A DNA stretch of 64,000 nt from Candidatus Gastranaerophilales bacterium (GTDB taxonomy: Bacteria; Cyanobacteriota; Vampirovibrionia; Gastranaerophilales; Gastranaerophilaceae), in assembly GCA_944324845.1 (NCBI GenBank), contig CALUXX010000002.1:292496-356495 (forward strand), in the 5' to 3' direction. Under the pieces are notes generated by a model, which worked only from the letters and a program-made list of their open reading frames with translations, was not told the DNA's origin and searched no databases. Position numbers and translations under genes: made by a program. Position 1 is the stretch's first letter, and each line of letters starts with the position of its first letter. Of the stretch, positions 1 through 7,710 are shown one piece after another.

Positions 1-232
1 GTAAATCCGAGTCTTTTTCGTCATCAGGAAATGATACATAACCACCTAGTAAAAAGGCATGAACAAGAACTTCAACGTCCCCAATTTGTCTGCTCCACAA
101 AGTTGGTCCAATCGGAAGTCCAAATCCAAATTTTGAAACTTTCATTCCTAACGCTCTTGCTGCCAAGAAGTGTCCTGCTTCGTGTACAAGTACTAAAAAA
201 CTCAGCAGTAGTATCATTATTATTAAAGACAT
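1..232 (-). CDS. rseP: RseP-like site-2 metalloprotease, M50 family (N-terminal part)
   Basis: Only the first 77 residues lie in the window; the gene runs off the left edge. The protein opens with a hydrophobic helix carrying the zinc-binding HEAGH motif at residues 17-21, followed by FGFGLP and the LGGYVSF segment typical of M50 intramembrane proteases. Such enzymes cut membrane-bound anti-sigma factors or signal-peptide remnants within the membrane. A GAGGGA ribosome-binding site sits just ahead of the ATG. It is the last visible gene of a minus-strand run that begins at 5791 and follows pheS by 27 bases. It is a candidate partner for the ECF/anti-sigma pair at 19.7-20.6 kb, but that link is inference. 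Confidence 0.9.
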   Translation of the reverse strand, partial: MSLIIMILLLSFLVLVHEAGHFLAARALGMKVSKFGFGLPIGPTLWSRQIGDVEVLVHAFLLGGYVSFPDDEKDSDL

Positions 233-259
233 ATAAATCCCTCTATATCCTCTACCTGT

Positions 260-1300
260 TTATTTTTTAAATTGTTCTAAAAATCTTACGTCGTTATTGA
301 AGAATAATCTAATATCATCGATCGCATATTTAAGCATAGCAAGTCTTTCAACTCCCATACCAAATGCGAAACCTGAATAAACATCAGGATCAATACCGAC
401 ACCTCTTAATACATTAGGGTCAACCATTCCTGCGCCTAGTATTTCAAGCCAGCCTGTACCTGAACAAGTTCTGCAACCTTTGCCCTCACACATAATACAT
501 TGAACATCAACTTCTGCTGATGGCTCTGTAAATGGGAAGAAACTGCTTCTAAATCTTGTCGGACGAACTGCACCAAAATATATTCTTATAAATTCGTTTA
601 AAACACCTTTCAAGTCCCCAAATGTAATATTTTTATCTACATATAACCCTTCAATTTGGTGGAAGAAATTGTTTTTACGGGAATTGATATTTTCGTTTCT
701 GTAAACTCTTCCCGGTGCAATAATTCTAATAGGAGGTTTTTGGTTTTCCATAACGTGAATTTGAGCACCTGAAGTTTGGCTTCTTAATACAACATTCTTT
801 GCAATATTAGTGTAGAAAGTATCTTGCATATCACGTGCCGGGTGATCTTTTGGTACGTTTAACATATCAAAGTTAAAATATTCAGTTTCAACTTCCGGAG
901 AATCTTCGTTAGGTGCAACTGAAAATCCCAAGTTTTGGAAGATTGAAACGATTTCGTTTGTTGTTGAAGTTAGAGGGTGAACGCTTCCTCTTGGAATATA
1001 TTGTCCAGGTAATGTTATATCTAAACGTTCTTTTTCTAACTTTTTATTAAGTTCCTGTTCATAAAATATATGAAATTTTTCAGAAATTGTAGATTCTAGT
1101 TTTTGAGTAATTTCATTAGCTCTTGAGCCTACAATTTTTTTGTCTTCAACAGAAAGGTCTTTTAAATTCTTTTTTATTTCGTTTAATTCACCTTTTCTGC
1201 CAAGGTATTTGAATTTGATATCTTCTAAATCTTTAACTGTAGTTGCTTTTTCTATGTCTGCAACAGCATCTGAATATATTTTTTCCAGTTGTTCTTTCAT
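260..1300 (-). CDS. pheS: Phenylalanyl-tRNA synthetase alpha subunit
   Basis: 346 aa, normal for bacterial PheS. Residues 1-90 form the N-terminal coiled-coil arm and the rest is the class II aminoacyl-tRNA synthetase core. Visible motifs include HPLTSTTNEI, the FNFDMLNVPKDHPARD stretch, LRSQTSGAQ and the terminal motif 3 GFAFGMGVERLAMLKY. An insert with CIMCEGKGCRTCSG-type cysteines (about residues 268-280) is found in many PheS proteins. The enzyme charges tRNA-Phe as an alpha2-beta2 tetramer; pheT is not in the window. It starts 11 bases after the preceding hydrolase gene, so co-transcription is likely. Confidence 0.97.
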   Translation of the reverse strand: MKEQLEKIYSDAVADIEKATTVKDLEDIKFKYLGRKGELNEIKKNLKDLSVEDKKIVGSRANEITQKLESTISEKFHIFYEQELNKKLEKERLDITLPGQYIPRGSVHPLTSTTNEIVSIFQNLGFSVAPNEDSPEVETEYFNFDMLNVPKDHPARDMQDTFYTNIAKNVVLRSQTSGAQIHVMENQKPPIRIIAPGRVYRNENINSRKNNFFHQIEGLYVDKNITFGDLKGVLNEFIRIYFGAVRPTRFRSSFFPFTEPSAEVDVQCIMCEGKGCRTCSGTGWLEILGAGMVDPNVLRGVGIDPDVYSGFAFGMGVERLAMLKYAIDDIRLFFNNDVRFLEQFKK

Positions 1301-1311
1301 CGTTTATCCCT

Positions 1312-1938
1312 CTATATGTTTAAAATTTCATTATATTTTTTTTCGTAACCAATTGTAGTTTTTCCGCCGTGTCCCGGGAATACTTCTGTATCATCAGGCA
1401 GCGTAAATAATTTCTCTTTTATGCTTTTGGAAATAGTTTCAAAACTGCCGCCAGGAAAATCACATCTTCCTACACTTCTTTGGAATAACGTATCTCCGGA
1501 AAATAATTTATTATCAACTAAATAACACATTCCGCCAGGAGTATGTCCCGGTGTTGAGATAGCTTTAATTTCGGTATCGCCTATTTTAAAAATATCTCCA
1601 TCTTTCACATAATTTTTAATACTTGTTATTGTTACAGGTTCCAATCCTGTAATTATTGGCATAAATTTTGGAGTTAATTCAACTTGTGAAACATCTTCTT
1701 TTGCTACATAAGTTTCAACGCCAAAAACTTCATTAAATTTGTCAACACCAAGTATATGGTCAAAATGACCGTGAGTTAACAAAATGCATTTGAGGTTGAT
1801 GTTTAAGTTTTTTATTTCATCAATAAACCCTTGTCTTTCAGATGAACAATCAATTAAAATAGCATCTTTTGATTGTTCATCAATTAAAAGGTAATTGTTA
1901 GCCTCAACAGGACCTTCGACAAAAATTTTTATTTCCAT
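1312..1938 (-). CDS. Metallo-beta-lactamase fold hydrolase (glyoxalase II-like)
   Basis: 208 aa single-domain protein. The zinc ligands of the fold are visible in order: THGHFDH (about 55-61), GHTPGG, SGDTLF, and a late FPGHGGKT. This is the short glyoxalase II-like group without the C-terminal HAGH domain. Members hydrolyse thioesters such as S-lactoylglutathione or act on other small substrates, so the exact substrate cannot be read from sequence. Its start codon overlaps the kdsA stop by one base, which indicates translational coupling within the 5791-to-1 run. Confidence 0.88.
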   Translation of the reverse strand: MEIKIFVEGPVEANNYLLIDEQSKDAILIDCSSERQGFIDEIKNLNINLKCILLTHGHFDHILGVDKFNEVFGVETYVAKEDVSQVELTPKFMPIITGLEPVTITSIKNYVKDGDIFKIGDTEIKAISTPGHTPGGMCYLVDNKLFSGDTLFQRSVGRCDFPGGSFETISKSIKEKLFTLPDDTEVFPGHGGKTTIGYEKKYNEILNI

Positions 1939-2762
1939 TATTTTCTAACAACCTCAAAAATATCTTTACAAATTGAAAATACATCTCTAACATCTTTTAG
2001 AGCAAGCATATTAGGTCCATCACATAGGGCTTTGTCAGGATTTGGGTGAACTTCAAAGAACAATACATTAGCACCAACAGCCATTGCTGCTTTTGCAAGT
2101 ACCGGAACAAATCTTCTATCTCCGCCTGAACAAGTTCCGTTAGCCCCAGGTAATTGAACACTATGAGTTGCATCAAAAACTACAGGGTAACCAAATTCTT
2201 GCATAATAGGTATTCCTCTAAAGTCTGATACTAAATTGTTATACCCAAATGAAGAACCTCTATCCGTAAGTAGAATATTAGTATTTCCTGAATCTTCAAC
2301 TTTTTTTACCAAAGGTCCCATTTGTTCAGGTGCTAAAAATTGACCTTTTTTGATATTAACAATTTTATTAGTTTTTGCTGCTTCTACAAGCAAATCTGTT
2401 TGTCTGCAAAGAAATGCAGGAATTTGCAAAATATCAGCAACTTCGGCAACTTCTGAGGCCTGATCCGGAGTATGAATATCTGTTACAATCGGAACATCAT
2501 ACTTATTTTTAACTTTTTTAAGCATTTCAAGCCCTTTTTTCATCCCTGGACCTCTATATGAAGTAATGGATGAGCGATTTGCTTTATCAAAAGATGATTT
2601 GAATACAAAATTTATATCCAATTCTTTTGTAATTTCTTTTAAACATTGAGCAGTTTCATCTAAAATATCTTGGCTTTCAATAGCACAAGGACCGGCAAGT
2701 ATAGTTAATTTATCCCCACCGATTTCAAAATCCCTTAATTTTATTCTCTTAATATCTTTCAT
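1938..2762 (-). CDS. kdsA: 3-deoxy-8-phosphooctulonate synthase
   Basis: 274 aa, the expected length for KdsA. It condenses arabinose-5-phosphate and phosphoenolpyruvate to Kdo-8-phosphate, the committed step of the LPS inner-core sugar. Family signatures include LAGPCAIES near the N-terminus, FKSSFDKANRSS, the GxGMKKGLEML stretch, LLTDRGSSFGYNNLVSD and DATHSVQLPG, ending with a FFEVHPNPDKALCDGPN segment. Together with lpxI and lpxB elsewhere in the window it supports a lipid A-Kdo envelope. The upstream 55 bases contain no obvious strong ribosome-binding site. Confidence 0.97.
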   Translation of the reverse strand: MKDIKRIKLRDFEIGGDKLTILAGPCAIESQDILDETAQCLKEITKELDINFVFKSSFDKANRSSITSYRGPGMKKGLEMLKKVKNKYDVPIVTDIHTPDQASEVAEVADILQIPAFLCRQTDLLVEAAKTNKIVNIKKGQFLAPEQMGPLVKKVEDSGNTNILLTDRGSSFGYNNLVSDFRGIPIMQEFGYPVVFDATHSVQLPGANGTCSGGDRRFVPVLAKAAMAVGANVLFFEVHPNPDKALCDGPNMLALKDVRDVFSICKDIFEVVRK

Positions 2763-2817
2763 AAGTTGATTATATGTAAAATAAAACTAAAACACAAGTA
2801 AATATAATAACCGAAAT

Positions 2818-3588
2818 TTAGTAAGTTACGATAACTCGTGCAGGGAAATTACTTTTTAACAGATTATTCATCATTTGCTGTGCTTTTTCTTTAGAATTGA
2901 AAGAGCCAACTTGTAATGTGTAATATCCGCCGATATTTTTCACAACCGGAGTAATACCTAAACCAGCTTCTTGAATAATGCTTTTGGCAACTTCTGCTTG
3001 TTTTTCTGTTGCGTATGAACCTACAACAACTCTTGCATTAATTGTTTTTTCAGGTTCTGCTGGTTTTTCAACAACTGGTAGTTTTGGTTTTTCGGTAACT
3101 TGTGGTTGTTCTTTTTCTGCTTGAGGTACTTGTGTTTGAGCAGTAGTATGGTGTTTTTCCTCTTCTAGTTGTTCTTTTTCCTGCTCATTTTTTTGCTCAT
3201 TAATAATATTATTTTCTGCTTCCATTTGCCCTACTGTAGGTCTGTTTTGATGTGGAAGTATAACCTTTTCATCTAATTCAGGTGAAAACATTGTTTCATC
3301 TTCTACTCGTTTGCCTTCATCTTCCAGTTTTAATGTTTTTAATCTTTCATCTATTGATGCAGCTGTTGTTTCTTCTTCTTCCATTGATACTATGTCATTA
3401 TTAGATGCTATTCCTATATCAACATTTGGTGAAAATACTTTAGCCAGTCCCAAAAGGATTAAAAGTCCGATAAAAAATACTGATACGAAAATATTCATAT
3501 CTTTGTTTGTTTTTTTATTAACTTTCTTTTTGTAGTCGTTATAAGAAAAATGAGAACGATTTTCGTATTTATTTGAATTTTTTAACAT
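2818..3588 (-). CDS. Membrane-anchored SPOR-domain protein
   Basis: 256 aa. A basic cytoplasmic N-terminus is followed by one membrane helix (about residues 30-51, rich in I/L/V/F), a long low-complexity linker rich in Glu, Gln, Lys and Pro (about 75-182), and a C-terminal SPOR domain (about 183-256) with the paired VGSYATEKQAE and VGSFNSKEKAQ elements. SPOR domains bind glycan strands stripped of stem peptides at the division septum, so a cell-division or envelope role is likely. Its ATG overlaps the TAA of the DUF366 gene (TAATG), which indicates coupling. No enzymatic domain is present. Confidence 0.85.
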   Translation of the reverse strand: MLKNSNKYENRSHFSYNDYKKKVNKKTNKDMNIFVSVFFIGLLILLGLAKVFSPNVDIGIASNNDIVSMEEEETTAASIDERLKTLKLEDEGKRVEDETMFSPELDEKVILPHQNRPTVGQMEAENNIINEQKNEQEKEQLEEEKHHTTAQTQVPQAEKEQPQVTEKPKLPVVEKPAEPEKTINARVVVGSYATEKQAEVAKSIIQEAGLGITPVVKNIGGYYTLQVGSFNSKEKAQQMMNNLLKSNFPARVIVTY

Positions 3589-4142
3589 TACACACCTCTA
3601 ACTTTTGTACTAGCCTGTATTATGTCAAGAATTTCTTCACTGTATTTTTCCATTATTTCAATAGCAAATTCTTTAATATCATCAATACCTAAATCCGATT
3701 TTAATGCTGAAACCGGTATTGGAGCATTTTCTGAAAGAATATTTAATCCAGTATGTATAAGAACGGATGTTATAGATTTTGTAGCGATTGAAACTGACAA
3801 TTTTTTATTATTTATAAATAAATCATCCCCGTTTCTAACAACGACAACTCCTCGTCTTTCTAAAGCTTCTTTAATACAAGTTACTAAAAGTCTTTGTCTT
3901 AATACACCCTCTACAAGGTTAATACCAAACTGTTCGGATATAAAACTCAGCATATATTTGCTGTAAATAGGTTCATTGTTAATTACGTCTTCAATATCAA
4001 CCATTTCGGTCAATTTTACTTCGCATTCACCACAAAATGCAACAATCGCATCGCCTTGAATATTAAAGTTTTTATAAATCCAATGAGGCGCAAGTTGTGA
4101 GCCGATATATTTAATATCTTTGTCAATATAAAGTGTTTTCAT
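3588..4142 (-). CDS. DUF366 family protein
   Basis: 184 aa matching the DUF366 pattern throughout: an N-terminal Y-x-GSQLAPHWIY segment, GDAIVAFCGECEV, an acidic MVDIEDV stretch, a middle RQRLLV helix, and SIATKS near residue 120. I know no established biochemical function. It lies between queC and the SPOR gene, directly abutting the queC stop codon (no gap) and overlapping the next gene by TAATG, so it is translated in one operon with queC. Its role in 7-deazaguanine metabolism is inferred from that context only. No signal peptide or membrane helix is visible. Confidence 0.82.
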   Translation of the reverse strand: MKTLYIDKDIKYIGSQLAPHWIYKNFNIQGDAIVAFCGECEVKLTEMVDIEDVINNEPIYSKYMLSFISEQFGINLVEGVLRQRLLVTCIKEALERRGVVVVRNGDDLFINNKKLSVSIATKSITSVLIHTGLNILSENAPIPVSALKSDLGIDDIKEFAIEIMEKYSEEILDIIQASTKVRGV

Positions 4143-4814
4143 TTATTCAAATAATATCCCTGTATAATATGTATCACCGTTAGCTTCTAAAGCATGCTTT
4201 AATCTTGTACAAGATTCGCATATCCCGCAATGCTTATCTCCGCCATTATAACAACTCATTGTCAATTCCAATGGTATATTGTTCTTTAAGGCTAACATGA
4301 CTATATCATTTTTATTGTAATTTATCAAGGGCGCAATTACTTTAGGTTTAGCCATAGTTGAATATTGAAACTCTTCGTTAACAGAATTTATAAAGTTTTG
4401 AGTATTATCAGGGAACGTTTGAGCTTCTTCTTTATTTGCACCGATTAAAATATAATTATATCCGAAAGAATCAGCATAAGAGCCTGCAATATTTAAAAAT
4501 AGCCCGTTTCTGTTTGGTACCCATACAGATTTAGCAGAGTTTTGGGGGTTCTCAAGATCTTTACCTGTTGGGACGTTTTGATCGGATACAAGTGTAGTTT
4601 TGGTTATTTTTTTCAACCAATCAAGGTTTATTACTTCATGTTTTATCCCGTAAAATTGGCAAATCTTTTCTGATGCTTTAATTTCTTTTTCTACTGACTT
4701 TTGTCCATAATTGAATGTTATTGCAAGTTCAACATTTAATTCTTCTTTTTTTAACCCAAGACTTACAAGAGAATCAAGCCCCCCTGATAGTAATATTATT
4801 GATTTGTTAGTCAT
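4143..4814 (-). CDS. queC: 7-cyano-7-deazaguanine (preQ0) synthase QueC
   Basis: 223 aa. It carries the N-type ATP-pyrophosphatase P-loop SGGLDSLVS at about residues 10-18 and the C-terminal zinc site C-x7-CGICESC of QueC. The enzyme converts 7-carboxy-7-deazaguanine to preQ0, the precursor of queuosine (tRNA) and of 7-deazaguanine DNA modifications. No queD, queE or folE lies beside it here. The ATG overlaps the stop of the upstream HEAT-repeat gene by 4 bases, and the DUF366 gene follows immediately, suggesting a tightly coupled trio. Confidence 0.94.
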   Translation of the reverse strand: MTNKSIILLSGGLDSLVSLGLKKEELNVELAITFNYGQKSVEKEIKASEKICQFYGIKHEVINLDWLKKITKTTLVSDQNVPTGKDLENPQNSAKSVWVPNRNGLFLNIAGSYADSFGYNYILIGANKEEAQTFPDNTQNFINSVNEEFQYSTMAKPKVIAPLINYNKNDIVMLALKNNIPLELTMSCYNGGDKHCGICESCTRLKHALEANGDTYYTGILFE

Positions 4815-5791
4815 TCTTCTTCTAAATCCTCATCATCATCTTCATATTCTTCAATAATTGATACTGCTTCCATTTTTAAGTTATCAGAATATTTTGGGGA
4901 ATTAATAACTTCATCAAGTATTGATCTGTCAGTCATGTTATATAAAGCAATCATTGCATTTTTCTTAACTTCTTCATCTGTATCATTTTCAAGACATTTT
5001 TTTATTGTTTCAATGGCTTTAGGGTGATCGCTATTCATAATCGCTTCGATAGCGTTAATCCTAACCTGTGCAGATTCATCCGCTAATGAATTTTTTAATG
5101 CGCGAAAAACTCTTTCGTCATCAGAAAAACTCATTTTAGATAATGCTTCCAAAACACGTTCTTTCAAAAAACTGAATTTATCCATAATACCTTGTTTTGT
5201 CTCAAGGATACTAACAAGAGGATCGATGGCTCTGGTATCACCTAATAAACCTAATGCAGAAACTGCTGATTCTCTAAGGTAAACTGATTTTTCATCTTCA
5301 TCTTTAACAACTTCAATCAAAGGAGCAACAGCAAATCTATCGCCAATTCTACCTAAAGCATCCGCACATGCCAGACGAACTCTGTAATTTTCATCTTTGT
5401 TATTCAAACAATATAATAAAGCAGAAACAGCACTGGTATTTTTATGGTTTGCTATTGCTTTTGCACACATTGCTCGAACATTAATATATTTTTCTTTAGT
5501 ACTATCATCAGAATAATTCGCATTTTTAAGCAATAATATGTCCACCAAATATTCAAGACTTGATGGATCTCTAAATTGGTCGGTACACCTGATAAGATAC
5601 ATGATTACATCAGGTTCTGTTGCATTTATTAAAAAATAATTGTAAATAGCAATAAGGTCGGATTTTTTATATTGATTTTCCAGGGAATCAATATTGGCAA
5701 TGATATTTTGCGGGCTTAAAGCTCTATTTGTTAAACCGCAATCTTGAGCGAGTTTGTTAAGATTTAATCCTGTATTATTCCCCACTGCCAT
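4811..5791 (-). CDS. HEAT-repeat protein
   Basis: 326 aa soluble protein made of tandem alpha-helical HEAT/PBS-lyase type repeats from about residue 60 to 310. Repeating units have the form A-L-G-x-I/L-G-D-x-R/F-A-x-x-P-L, followed by acidic loops. The C-terminus is an acidic EEYEDDDEDLEEE tail. HEAT solenoids mediate protein-protein contacts. Cyanobacterial lyase-type relatives exist, but the catalytic role cannot be assumed. It is the first gene of the minus-strand operon running toward queC, and the region upstream (5792-5951) is a divergent promoter space shared with the 5952 gene. Confidence 0.85.
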   Translation of the reverse strand: MAVGNNTGLNLNKLAQDCGLTNRALSPQNIIANIDSLENQYKKSDLIAIYNYFLINATEPDVIMYLIRCTDQFRDPSSLEYLVDILLLKNANYSDDSTKEKYINVRAMCAKAIANHKNTSAVSALLYCLNNKDENYRVRLACADALGRIGDRFAVAPLIEVVKDEDEKSVYLRESAVSALGLLGDTRAIDPLVSILETKQGIMDKFSFLKERVLEALSKMSFSDDERVFRALKNSLADESAQVRINAIEAIMNSDHPKAIETIKKCLENDTDEEVKKNAMIALYNMTDRSILDEVINSPKYSDNLKMEAVSIIEEYEDDDEDLEEE

Positions 5792-5951
5792 CCTCGTACC
5801 TGTTAATCAATAAAAAATAACCTATTCTTGTATAACATTTTCCTTGATAAATGTTTTTTTACAATTAATTGTAACATTTTTGTAAACATATGACAAAAAT
5901 TTTTTTTCTTTGATTTACTATAGATGTGTAGCAGTTAACAAATGGTGTAAC

Positions 5952-6767
5952 ATGAATATCGACTCAATAAAAATTTATCCCGACGTTCATCGAACAAAGT
6001 TCAAGCATAAGCAAGAGAACTATAGTATGCCTGAGTATGATGATAAGAGTGCGGGCTTGTGTGAAGAAAAAAAACTAAATAGAGGATATTTAAGTGACAG
6101 CTTAACGAGAGATAAAAACTTCGGGGCTGTCACTTTTGGTTCTGTCCAATCTTCAGCCAATAAGGCATTAAAAGACAATTTCTTTGATAAGATTTTAAAA
6201 TTATGTGACAAGCATACGGTAATCGCCCAAAACCTTGTTGCATTATTTTTGGCGGTAGGTTTAAGACCACTTGCAATTATGGCATTACCTGGCAAAAAAG
6301 ATGAAGATAAAGGTGATAAAATATATGCATCAGGTCACGCAATAGCATCCGGAGTAATCGGATTTGCTTTTTCAAGTATTGTAATGTATCCGTTAGGACA
6401 AGCAGCTGAAAAAGCTAAGAAGATGTTAAGACAAGCTAAAACTCCTGATGCTAAAGATTTACCAAAAGATGTTGTAAATGCAATGAAAAAAGCCTTTAAG
6501 GTAACTGATTTGTCAGAATTAGAACATTCAAAATCATTTAAGAATGTTACCAAAATTTTAGATATGGCACCTGATGTATTTATTTTTGGTGTAGCAAAAG
6601 CTGTATTAACAATTAAATTAATCAAGCCTATTTTGAAATATGTATTTGGATTAGAGAAAAAGCCTAAAAATAAGGATAGTGAACAGGTACAAAAGGCAGC
6701 TGAAAATAAATCTATGTTAAGTATGGTAAAACCTGAGATTACAAAATTTGCAGGAGGGTTAAAATAA
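5952..6767 (+). CDS. Three-helix membrane-associated paralog family protein (member 1)
   Basis: 271 aa from the internal ATG at 5952; the open frame reaches back to 5910, but the stretch before 5952 overlaps the likely promoter. Not a family I can name. It has a polar N-terminus with an FGAVTFGS motif near residue 63, then a hydrophobic segment (about 85-105), a charged hinge GKKDEDKGDK, a second hydrophobic segment (about 120-145), a basic helical linker, and a third hydrophobic segment (about 208-235) followed by a Lys-rich tail. The same order recurs in the genes at 6767, 27031, 49094, 61739 and 62304. It is coupled to the next gene by TAATG with a strong AGGAGGG site. Confidence 0.75.
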   Translation: MNIDSIKIYPDVHRTKFKHKQENYSMPEYDDKSAGLCEEKKLNRGYLSDSLTRDKNFGAVTFGSVQSSANKALKDNFFDKILKLCDKHTVIAQNLVALFLAVGLRPLAIMALPGKKDEDKGDKIYASGHAIASGVIGFAFSSIVMYPLGQAAEKAKKMLRQAKTPDAKDLPKDVVNAMKKAFKVTDLSELEHSKSFKNVTKILDMAPDVFIFGVAKAVLTIKLIKPILKYVFGLEKKPKNKDSEQVQKAAENKSMLSMVKPEITKFAGGLK

Positions 6768-7636
6768 TGAACATAACATTAAATACAAACAGATTTAACT
6801 CTCAAAATTATCAATATAATAATATGCAAAACCCACAAAGAGCATATAAGGGATATGTAAATCAAACATTCACTGGTTTAAATCCTGTAGATGCACTTCC
6901 TAGTAAGTCAAAATTTTTATCAAAATTTAAAGGTTTCATCGACAAATCATTTGATAGTTTTACGACAGGTATTGCAAAATTCTATACAACAAAATTATAT
7001 ACATCACCTATTTCAACTTGGTTAGCAAGCCATACCGAAAAATTATCAGGTGTAGTTGATCATATGCAAGTATTGGGTTCTGTTATTATCTCAGGTATGT
7101 ATATGTCACAAACATTACGTAATAAAGACTTTGATGATGATAGAAAGAAAACTCTTGCAATAAACCAAGGATTAACATTTGGAGTATCAACACTAGGTTC
7201 TTATATTATCGACAGTAGTTTAGATAATTGGTGGGAAAGAATTACTCAGAAATATGCAGCAAAACAAATGAATGTTGCTGATCTTCCGGAACGGATTGCA
7301 AAAGTGAATGAAAGTATAATAAAGGGTGCAGAGCAAAAATATGGAAAATCTTGGAAAGCTCTAACTAAGAAACAAAGACCAAAACTTATGGATACCTTGA
7401 AATATATTGAAGAAAATGTTCCAAATACCGGAATAGAATCAAAAATAAGAGGTATGGGTGTATTGAAGAAACTTCTAATCTTTGGTACTGTTTACAGATT
7501 CTTATCACCGGTTGCAGTAACACCTTTAGCATCAATGATGGGTAATCGTTTATCAGAAATGTCAAAGGCAAGAAAAAATGCAGCTAAAGAAGCTAAATCT
7601 GAAGAAAATAAACAAAATGTAAAAACAGCAGCGTAG
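6767..7636 (+). CDS. Three-helix membrane-associated paralog family protein (member 2)
   Basis: 289 aa, function unknown. The N-terminus is Asn/Gln-rich and polar and carries a QTFTGLNP motif at about residues 34-41. A hydrophobic segment (about 92-113) is followed by the charged hinge NKDFDDDRKKTLA and a second hydrophobic segment (about 130-145). A long basic linker leads to a third hydrophobic segment containing KLLIFGTVYRFLSPV and a Lys/Ala-rich tail. That third segment resembles DVFIFGVAKAVLTIK in member 1. It overlaps member 1 by one base (TAATG) after an excellent ribosome-binding site, so the two are probably made in matched amounts. A strong terminator follows at 7656. Confidence 0.75.
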   Translation: MNITLNTNRFNSQNYQYNNMQNPQRAYKGYVNQTFTGLNPVDALPSKSKFLSKFKGFIDKSFDSFTTGIAKFYTTKLYTSPISTWLASHTEKLSGVVDHMQVLGSVIISGMYMSQTLRNKDFDDDRKKTLAINQGLTFGVSTLGSYIIDSSLDNWWERITQKYAAKQMNVADLPERIAKVNESIIKGAEQKYGKSWKALTKKQRPKLMDTLKYIEENVPNTGIESKIRGMGVLKKLLIFGTVYRFLSPVAVTPLASMMGNRLSEMSKARKNAAKEAKSEENKQNVKTAA

Positions 7637-7655
7637 GTTGATTATATATATAAAT

Positions 7656-7688
7656 AAACGGGACTTCCAATTATGGAAGTCCCGTTTT
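7656..7688. terminator. Rho-independent terminator, bidirectional
   Basis: Perfect inverted repeat AAACGGGACTTCCA / TGGAAGTCCCGTTT with a 4-base loop and flanking A and T runs. It lies between the convergent genes ending at 7636 (plus) and 7711 (minus) and can serve both. Confidence 0.92.
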
Positions 7689-7710
7689 AATGAAGAAGAT
7701 GATTTATCAA

